Assembly: GCA_009602735.1 (NCBI GenBank)
Contig: WELA01003597.1
Span: 535,428 to 599,427, forward strand
DNA from: Mesotaenium endlicherianum
Taxonomy: Eukaryota; Streptophyta; Zygnematophyceae; Zygnematales; Mesotaeniaceae
Length of the DNA: 64,000 nucleotides
Direction of reading: 5' to 3'
A program made the position numbers and the translations under genes. Under the pieces are notes generated by a model. It was not told the origin of the DNA. It saw nothing but the letters and a program-made list of their open reading frames with translations, and did not search any database. Shown here piece by piece: positions 57,815 through 64,000 of the stretch (the first letter of the stretch is position 1; every line of letters begins with the position of its first letter).

Positions 57815-59833
57815 TTATGTCTTGCTCTTCTTATTAGGCATCCTGTAAGGTCCCTCATTCACATGGGGAATCTTCCTATCATTATGGCACATCCCAAAGC
57901 AAGGCACAGCACCGAGCGCTACGTTGCAAGACGAGCAATAGTAAGAGGGCCTGACCTTCCGACCAGCAGCGCCTTCAGGCCACTTCCTGGACTTGCACAC
58001 CGCACAAATAGGCCTTGTTCCATCTGGCACCCAGTCAAAAAAGTGCCTAGCCGTCCACCTTTGCTCCCCTGCCCTTCCTCCATGGCCCGATCGATGCTGC
58101 GTGTTCCTCGTGAACTCGTAGTTTGTCATGCCTCTCACAACTTCCAATATAAAGTTGAACCTGTTGGCGTTAGGATGTGCCATGTCATACAGTATGAATG
58201 CATTTGCAAGAGCCCCATCAAACAGCCCCTAGTATAACCTGTGCCACCACTTGAAGCTGACAGCTCCGTCTTGACAGCATAGTTCCCGCGCAAACACAAC
58301 TTATAAAATTGGTCCATAGCGTCCTTGTGCCGGTTGAGTGCAGCACTATCTCCGGGCACTTCAATGAGGTAATAGGGCCATCCTTGTGCCTCCTCTTAAC
58401 CTCCCTCTCATCCACCCCTACAGCAGTAGACATGAAATGCACAACCTTCTTATCCTGCCAAACAACTGCAAGCAGATGCGGCTACTCACAAACTGCTGAA
58501 AGTACCTTGCTTCACTTCTTTCTCACCAAGCTCCGGTTTGAGTCGCAGCAGCTCCTTAGGAAAGTTCATTCTGCCTCGTTGACAAGTCCCTGTAGCTCAA
58601 TGGCCCAGCTCAGCAAGCTTCTCAAGAAGAATAGAAGAAGTGAAGCCTCTATCCAAAATAAGGCTGTAACTCACACCTTCAGGCAGATTCTTTAGCAACT
58701 CCAGAACACAGGTGGTATGCAGACCAACCTGTGTGACTTTGTCATACACATTGAAGTCATAGCAGTACTAGGAGGTGTTGTCACAAATAGTCCAGACCTC
58801 CATCCCAAACTTATAAGGCTTGCTTGCATTATAGACTCTAACAAAACACTGCTTGTTTCTTGTTGGAAAAGTCTTTTCGCCGACTATGAGGTTCACTTGG
58901 AAATTATACCAGTACTGAAACTTCCTTCTAAAAAGATCATTGAAAGAAGAACACTGCCAAAGTTTGAATTGACCTAGCATGTATATCTTTGCCACTATTG
59001 TCTCTCAAGAGAAAGTATCTTGACGTTGATTGACCAAATGAAGGAAACTGAATAGGACCAACTGTCTCATATTCCCCCAGTACTGAGTAATCCTAGGCAG
59101 AACCCCACAAGGCCATAATAAGACACAGGCCATGCCACAGAACAATGTCGGAGGCAGTGACTGGCTTCCACACCTTAGCCCTGTTTGCATATGCATATGC
59201 ATTTGTTTCATCAACAACTCTATGGAACCAGTTCATTGTGACAAACATAGTAACAACAGAAAAAGGAGAGAGCTGTTTGAAAGCTCTGCCATTCAAGTTC
59301 TGCAGACCTGTAGATGGTGGAGGCACTAGCTTCTCCAGCCAGTCAAATTGCTCAACGGGATGCACCTGTCGGAAGGTGTAGTCATCCAAGTTATGCAGCA
59401 CACTCTCAGGCTCATCAGCTTCATCTAGAGGATTGTTCTCCAGCTCCAAGTCACTGTCTGACTCATGTTCCAATGCATCAAAGTCCACAGCTACCTTCCT
59501 CCTGTAAGACTTCCTGGCTGCCTTCTTTGCTTCTAACCTTTGCTTTGTCTTTCTTGATTTATTCTCCTTCTTGGACTCTAGAACACACATACCTATTGCC
59601 CTCTGCTTAGAGGGCCTGCCCCTTTTCCTTAGCACCTCCTCCTCCTCCTCCTCCTCCCCTTCAAAGTCTTCATCATCCTCCTCCTCAGCAAACTCTTCCT
59701 CCTCCTCCTCCTCCTCCTCCTCCTCATCCTGCTGCTGTTGCAGAACATCATCATCCTGCCTGCCTCTTGATGTGCTTGCTCCTGCCTGTTGTGTTGCTAG
59801 CCTTTGAGCTTCAAAATCCTTTTGCTTCTTCAA
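57815..59833 (-). pseudogene. piggyBac-type transposase gene, decayed
   Basis: The minus strand opens near 59833 with a Gln/Glu-rich acidic N-terminus (long Glu runs, then RKRGRPSKQRA, an AT-hook-like basic motif). It reads into MNWFHRVVDETNAYAYANRA and ASDIVLWHGLCLIMALWGSA, then KPYKFGMEVWTICDNTS and LILDRGFTSSILLEKLAEL (catalytic Asp region). It ends in a Cys-rich domain CAVCKSRKW...YYCSSCNVAL..VPCFGMCH, the ring-like C-terminus typical of piggyBac transposases. Stops: TAG at 59093-59095 (GSA*DYS), TAG at 58768-58770 (NTS*YCYDF), TGA at 58597-58599 (GH*ATGT, Arg expected), plus frameshifts. The function when intact is cut-and-paste transposition at TTAA. Terminal repeats were not found. Confidence 0.85.
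59640..59745 (-). repeat. (GAG/GAA)n acidic codon run in the piggyBac N-terminus
   Basis: Two CTC-rich runs on the plus strand, encoding strings of Glu on the minus strand. Confidence 0.75.
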
Positions 59834-59939
59834 TTACGCCTTGTGATTTACAGCCAAAGTCTTCAGATGTAGTGATTTGAGTTATAATATACTAGTTGGC
59901 ATATATTTTAATGCTTTTGAATATATTTGGAGTAGTATT

Positions 59940-60364
59940 GTGTGGATTCAAGTGTGAATAGATACTCTAGTGACTTGGTTCTTGTCTTTTGAACCTTCTA
60001 AGGCATTTTCGAAGTTAGAGGAAGGACCTAGAAGAACTCCATGTGGCAAAAGTCAAATGTGCCATTTTTAGGTCAAAAAGACACGTGTACATTATTCTAG
60101 AAAGAGCTGGCAAGTTTTGGGATGTGTTGGGTGCCAACACATCAACATACGCCTTCCTAGAAATTAGTTATGTAGCAAGTATATAAACAAGAGCTAGAAC
60201 ATAGAAAGACATGGGAGAATCACTCTTGTACGTGCCAAATTCAGAAATACATTAACTTCCAAGAAGTCATCTCTCTTTCAAGAAGCTACCACTTGTGTTC
60301 AAAGATCCTTGTTTTGAATAAATAAAGTATTCTATTTTACTAAGTACTTTATCTATCTATTTCA
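59940..60364 (+). repeat. 5' LTR of element C (left boundary uncertain)
   Basis: Sequence before the primer-binding site with LTR-like signals: a 9-bp hairpin ATGTGTTGG/CCAACACAT (60122-60142), TATATAAA at 60180-60187 and AATAAATAAA at 60317-60326. It ends ATTTCA. The second LTR lies outside the window, so the left end is a guess at the TGTGG near 59940. Confidence 0.45.
60180..60187 (+). promoter_or_regulatory. TATA box in the element C LTR
   Basis: TATATAAA about 190 bases before the primer site, in the place expected for a U3 promoter. Confidence 0.5.
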
Positions 60365-60370
60365 CTAAAG

Positions 60371-60383
60371 TGGTATTGGAGCT
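60371..60383 (+). promoter_or_regulatory. Primer-binding site of element C
   Basis: TGGTATTGGAGCT, one transition from the site of elements B and LARD. Confidence 0.75.
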
Positions 60384-60406
60384 AGGCACTTTGGTAGCAC
60401 AAGAAG

Positions 60407-61606
60407 ATGGCTGATCCTCAAGACCAACAGCAAGCTTTCGAAGGAAGCTCTTCCTCTCCAAGAGACCCTCCTCCAACGCCGATGGGAGAGCCCACTCAAG
60501 AAAATCTGCAACAACAAGAAGCACCACAAGGAGGAGCACCGTCAAATCCCGTTGTAAGCCTTTCACCCGTGGCAGCCGCTATAGCAAAGTTGACCCCACC
60601 ACAAGGAGTTCTCGCAAATGAGTGGGCAGCCTTCCTAATGACCGTCCACAACCAAGTGGGCTTGGCCACCTATGAAGCAACCGTGCAAGCGTCAAGAGAA
60701 GCTATGGCTGCCATGGTTGCCCCTATTGCAAGCAACGATCAAAATCCAACCCCGGCTCAAGCGCCTCCACAAGAGCCAACGAGAGCAAGGAAACTCATCA
60801 AGCCCGGCAAACCCGACACTTTCAACCCCGGGAAAGGTGCCAACCTGAATTTATGGCTCTACCAAGTGGAGACGTACCTCGCATTCCTTGAAGTACCCGA
60901 GGAGGACTACGTTCCCTCTGCCATTACCTTACTTAGAGGAGCAGCAACATCATGGTGGCGTAACTATCAAGCGGCTATGGCGCACCCCATGCTCGGCCAA
61001 GAGCCCCCACCATCATATGCAAGATGGGCACATTTTCGGAAGCAATTTATGCCCATTAATGCGGAGAAGATTGCCCGAGGAAAGCTCCACCATCTCAAGC
61101 AAACGACGTCCGCTCAAGAGTATACATCGAGATTTCACGCCCTCACTCTCGAGATCCCCAACATGTCTTTCGAGGAGAAGATTGACCGCTACATCTTTGG
61201 CCTCGAGCCCAAGGTGGCAAAGGAAGTGGAATTACGCGACTTGACGGACTTCTCAAAGATCATTGAAGTGGCCCAAAAGGTGGATACCTTGAATTTCAAG
61301 CACTCCGTGCCTTCATCTTCACGGGTACCGGCGACGCGGCTGTACGCAGCCCCATCCACATCCCAATCTGGACCCACATCCATGGAAATCGAGGTTATTA
61401 AGAGGGACCCCGCGGCTGCCCGGAAGAGTGGGAGACACTCCAATGACACTTATAATGCAAGAAACCAGCAAGGAGTGAAAGCAAGACTCTCCCCGGCTGA
61501 AAAAGAAGCTCTCGTGACGGTTGGAATATGCTTTTATTGCAAGGAAAAGGGCCATCGTGCACTCTCATGCCCCAAAAAGTTGTCAAAAAACGGACAGCGC
61601 CGGTAG
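60407..61606 (+). CDS. gag of element C (intact)
   Basis: 399 open codons from ATG in context AAGATGG, starting MADPQDQQQAFEGSSSSPRD, with stop TAG at 61604. The N-terminus is Pro/Gln-rich. The capsid part has LNLWLYQVETYLAFLEVPEE and the gypsy-type ATSWWRNYQ plus ARWAHFRKQFMP. A CCHC zinc knuckle CFYCKEKGHRALSC is near the end. Length and order fit gypsy Gag. The final codons overlap pol in the -1 frame and carry the slippery site. There are no internal stops, so this is the youngest-looking element of the window. Confidence 0.92.
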   Translation: MADPQDQQQAFEGSSSSPRDPPPTPMGEPTQENLQQQEAPQGGAPSNPVVSLSPVAAAIAKLTPPQGVLANEWAAFLMTVHNQVGLATYEATVQASREAMAAMVAPIASNDQNPTPAQAPPQEPTRARKLIKPGKPDTFNPGKGANLNLWLYQVETYLAFLEVPEEDYVPSAITLLRGAATSWWRNYQAAMAHPMLGQEPPPSYARWAHFRKQFMPINAEKIARGKLHHLKQTTSAQEYTSRFHALTLEIPNMSFEEKIDRYIFGLEPKVAKEVELRDLTDFSKIIEVAQKVDTLNFKHSVPSSSRVPATRLYAAPSTSQSGPTSMEIEVIKRDPAAARKSGRHSNDTYNARNQQGVKARLSPAEKEALVTVGICFYCKEKGHRALSCPKKLSKNGQRR

Positions 61607-61620
61607 GCCAGGAGCCTACC
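61585..61620 (+). promoter_or_regulatory. -1 ribosomal frameshift signal between gag and pol of element C
   Basis: A slippery heptamer A AAA AAC at 61585-61591, in the correct zero-frame phase (TCA AAA AAC). A 10-base spacer follows, then a 7-bp GC-rich hairpin GGTAGGC (61602-61608), loop CAGGA, GCCTACC (61614-61620). The gag stop TAG lies inside the stem. After a -1 slip the frame continues [16 protein letters not shown] into protease. Confidence 0.85.
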
Positions 61621-64000
61621 ACCCCAAGACCCACTTCACGAGAAGGCAACAAGCCAAGTGAGGTGGAGACCCCCGTTGAAGACGACGTTCCAGCCCCAAT
61701 GAGTTTGAGAGGTTACCTTGGAGGAGAGAAGGTCCACATCTTGGTGGATAGCGGAGCTCAAGGCAACTTCATTGCTGCAGATTTTGCCACCAAGCACGGT
61801 ATTACTATGCGAACTCTTGACCACGACGAGGAGATTATGATGCCCGATGGATTCTCCTATACTACCCCTTCCAAGAAGACGTACCCCTTGGCACTCTCTA
61901 TCAAGTCCTTCAAGGATAGAGTAGTGTTCTCCCCCATGCAATTGGGCAAGTACGACGTCATCCTAGGGACGCCTTGGTTGACCAAGCACAACCCCCAAGT
62001 TGATTGGAGGACCGGTACTATCAAGATCAAGAATGACATCACTTCAAGAATCTGTATTTTGCGCGCAATCCAGAATATCCAGACCCAAGACATCGAGAAG
62101 CCGACACACGAGATACTATTGTCCGCCCTCCAACTCAAGAGACTTGTGAGGAAGGGACACGAGCTTCTTTTGGCCTTGATCAAGCCAAAAGACATCAAGA
62201 AAGACAACGAGAGTCAAGAAGGTAGACCCCTTCTCAAGGAGATACAAGAAGTCTTGAAGGACTACAAAGAAGTGTTCTCCCCGGAATTGCCCTAGGGCCT
62301 ACCCCCCAAGAGATTCGTAGACCACAAGATAGAGTTGGAGGCCGGAACCAAGCCCATCTCTTGGCCTACGTTCAAGATTTCATACACGGAGCTAGACGAA
62401 GTCAAGAAGCAAATCAAAGAAGCTACTGGAGCATGGCTTCATTCGACCTAGCAAGTCGCCATTTGGAGCCCCGGTGCTATTTGTCAAGAAGAAAGATGGT
62501 ACCTTGAGGATGTGTGTGGACTATCACGCCCTCAACAAGATCACCATCAAGAATCGATACCCGTTGCCGCGCATGGATGAGCTCATGGACCGGCTGGTTG
62601 GAGCCAAGTATTTCACGAAGGTGGACTTACGGAGCGGCTACNTTTCACGAAGGTGGACTTGAGAATTGGCTACCACCAGATTCGCTGAACCTGACATAGA
62701 GAAAACGGCGTTCAGGACAAGATATGGACATTTTGAGTTCATGGTCCTGCCATTTGGACTCACCAACGCGCCAGCAACTTTCATGACTATGATGAACACC
62801 ATATTTCAGCCCATGTTGGACAGATTTGTGGTGGTATTCATCGATGACATCCTTATCTACAGCAAGACCCTTGAAGAGCATGCGAGACACTTGACGGAAG
62901 TCCTCGAAGTATTGAAGCAAAACAAGCTATTTGCAAAGGAGTCAAAGTGCGAGTTTGCCAAACAAGAAGTGGAGTTCCTAGGTCTCCACGTGACTGCTGA
63001 TGGCATCAAGATAGACCCCAAGAAGACCACGGTGGTGGAGGAATGGCCAACCCCCACGACCAAGAAAGAACTCCAGTCATTCTNGCTCCAACCATTCTTG
63101 GGATTTGCCAATTGGTACAGGAGATTCATTCAGAGCTTCTCGAACATAGCAGCCCCTCTCACGGATCTACTCAAGAAGGACAAGCCATATGTTTGGATTG
63201 AGAAAGAGGAGGAAGCATTCCAACAACTGAAACAAAGATTGACGACATCCCCGGTGCTCACACTCCCAAGTCCATACCCAGATTGGCCCATCCACGTCAT
63301 CACCGATGCATCTTCCTATGCAATTGGAGCAATCCTGCTTCAAGACCAAGGCAAGGGACTGCAGCCCATTGCCTACGAGTCAAGGAAGCTTAATCCAGCC
63401 GAGCAAAATTATACAACCACAGAGCGAGAGGCATTGGCGATTGTACATGCCTTGAAGGTTTGGCGCTGCTACGTTGAAGGACGCAAGGTACTGGTCACTA
63501 CGGACCACGAGGCGTTAAAGCACCTCCAAACGCAGCCGCATCTCTCNGACGCAGCCGCATCTCTCAAGGAGACAAGCAAGATGGAGCGAATACTTGCAAC
63601 AATACACAACACGATTCAGTTTCAGCCCGGCAAAACAAACCCGGCTGACCCCCTCTCAAGACTGCAATTAAATGCAGTGATGACATCCCTAAAGACAGAT
63701 CTAGAAGCTCAATTTTCAGCCGCCTATAAAAGAGACCCTTACTACAAGAACGAAGAAGCAGCCTTGGACCCATACAAGAAGCAAGAAGGCAATTATTGGG
63801 TGAGGCATGACACAAGCCAAAGATGTGTTCCTAATGACTTAGACCTCCGGCTCTTGCTTCTACGAGAAGCACACGACAACCCTCTTGGAGGACACTTTGG
63901 AATCCTAAAGACCACGGGCGTTCTAGCCAGGACTTATTGTTGGCCAGGCATGTCTAAGCAAGTCAAGGAGTACTGCAGGAGCTGTGACACATGCCAAAGA
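61586..64000 (+). CDS. pol of element C: protease, RT, RNase H, start of integrase (partial)
   Basis: Expressed by -1 frameshift from gag. Protease [17 protein letters not shown] (about 61740) and [31 protein letters not shown] (about 62470), [16 protein letters not shown] and catalytic [12 protein letters not shown] (about 62840). RNase [21 protein letters not shown] (about 63300) and [10 protein letters not shown]. Integrase zinc finger [20 protein letters not shown] to [10 protein letters not shown] at the window edge. Damage or assembly faults: TAG at 62293-62295 (ELP*GLPP), a one-base insertion near 62421, a short deletion near 62684 and single Ns at 62642, 63084 and 63547. The end of integrase, any chromodomain and the 3' LTR lie beyond the window. 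Confidence 0.88.
62642..62642. other. Single-N join with flanking duplication
   Basis: TTTCACGAAGGTGGACTT occurs on both sides of the N (62611 region and 62643-62660), suggesting two overlapping contig ends joined without merging. Confidence 0.7.
63547..63547. other. Single-N join with flanking duplication
   Basis: ACGCAGCCGCATCTCTC is repeated before and after the N. A third single N at 63084 has only a weak repeat. Confidence 0.7.

Noticed and set aside
60357-60566. Minus-strand ORF with a hydrophobic stretch at the start of gag C
   Set aside because: Shadow of the gag frame, which has start context, capsid motifs and a zinc knuckle.
1-64000. tRNA, rRNA or CRISPR features
   Set aside because: None seen by eye; the direct repeats present are LTRs, minisatellites and microsatellites, without spacer arrays.

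Overview
The window is nuclear DNA of a eukaryote, most likely a green-lineage alga or early plant relative. The clues are spliced genes with GT-AG introns, GC-rich exons full of Ala/Gln/Glu runs, TG/CA microsatellites, and several Ty3/gypsy chromovirus-type LTR retrotransposons primed by the plant-type TGGTATCGGAGC site. A streptophyte alga such as a charophyte would fit, but the species is an inference I cannot verify. Two long N gaps (3230-3759 and 15534-16120) and three single Ns show a draft assembly.

Region 1 (about 1-11.5 kb) is GC-rich and holds one plus-strand gene that I model as nine phase-0 exons (716-10513). The product is a long low-complexity protein with a coiled-coil C-terminus and no function I recognise. 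Region 2 (about 11.5-31.6 kb) is AT-rich and mostly without recognisable genes. It holds a decayed minus-strand relative of the region 1 gene (about 21.4-26.0 kb), a small inverted-repeat element (26667-26992) and degenerate minisatellites.

Region 3 (31.6-50.8 kb) is a nested transposon cluster. A minus-strand gene with a GGDYKF/PCLWC signature is cut in two (50801-49676 and 33623-32919) by about 16 kb of insertions. These are a coding-empty LTR element (LARD-like, 33624-40222, plus orientation) and a decayed gypsy element A (40233-49675, minus orientation), whose LTR ends, LTR core and polypurine tract are related. Element A carries an extra, nearly open gene downstream of integrase. Its gag is interrupted by a 469-bp TRIM with a perfect 5-bp target duplication and by a 277-bp insert with a 10-bp target duplication.

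Region 4 (51.1-64.0 kb) holds a complete but decayed gypsy element B (51101-56798, TSD ATCCA), a decayed piggyBac transposase gene (57815-59833, minus) and the 5' part of gypsy element C (from about 59.9 kb, plus), cut by the window edge inside integrase. Element C has a textbook -1 ribosomal frameshift signal between gag and pol.

A theme links the repeats and the decayed genes. Nearly all in-frame stops sit where Gln (CAA/CAG) or Arg (CGA) is expected, and several missense changes are also C-to-T or G-to-A. This looks like deamination of methylated cytosine in CG and non-CG context. The GC-rich gene in region 1 does not show it.
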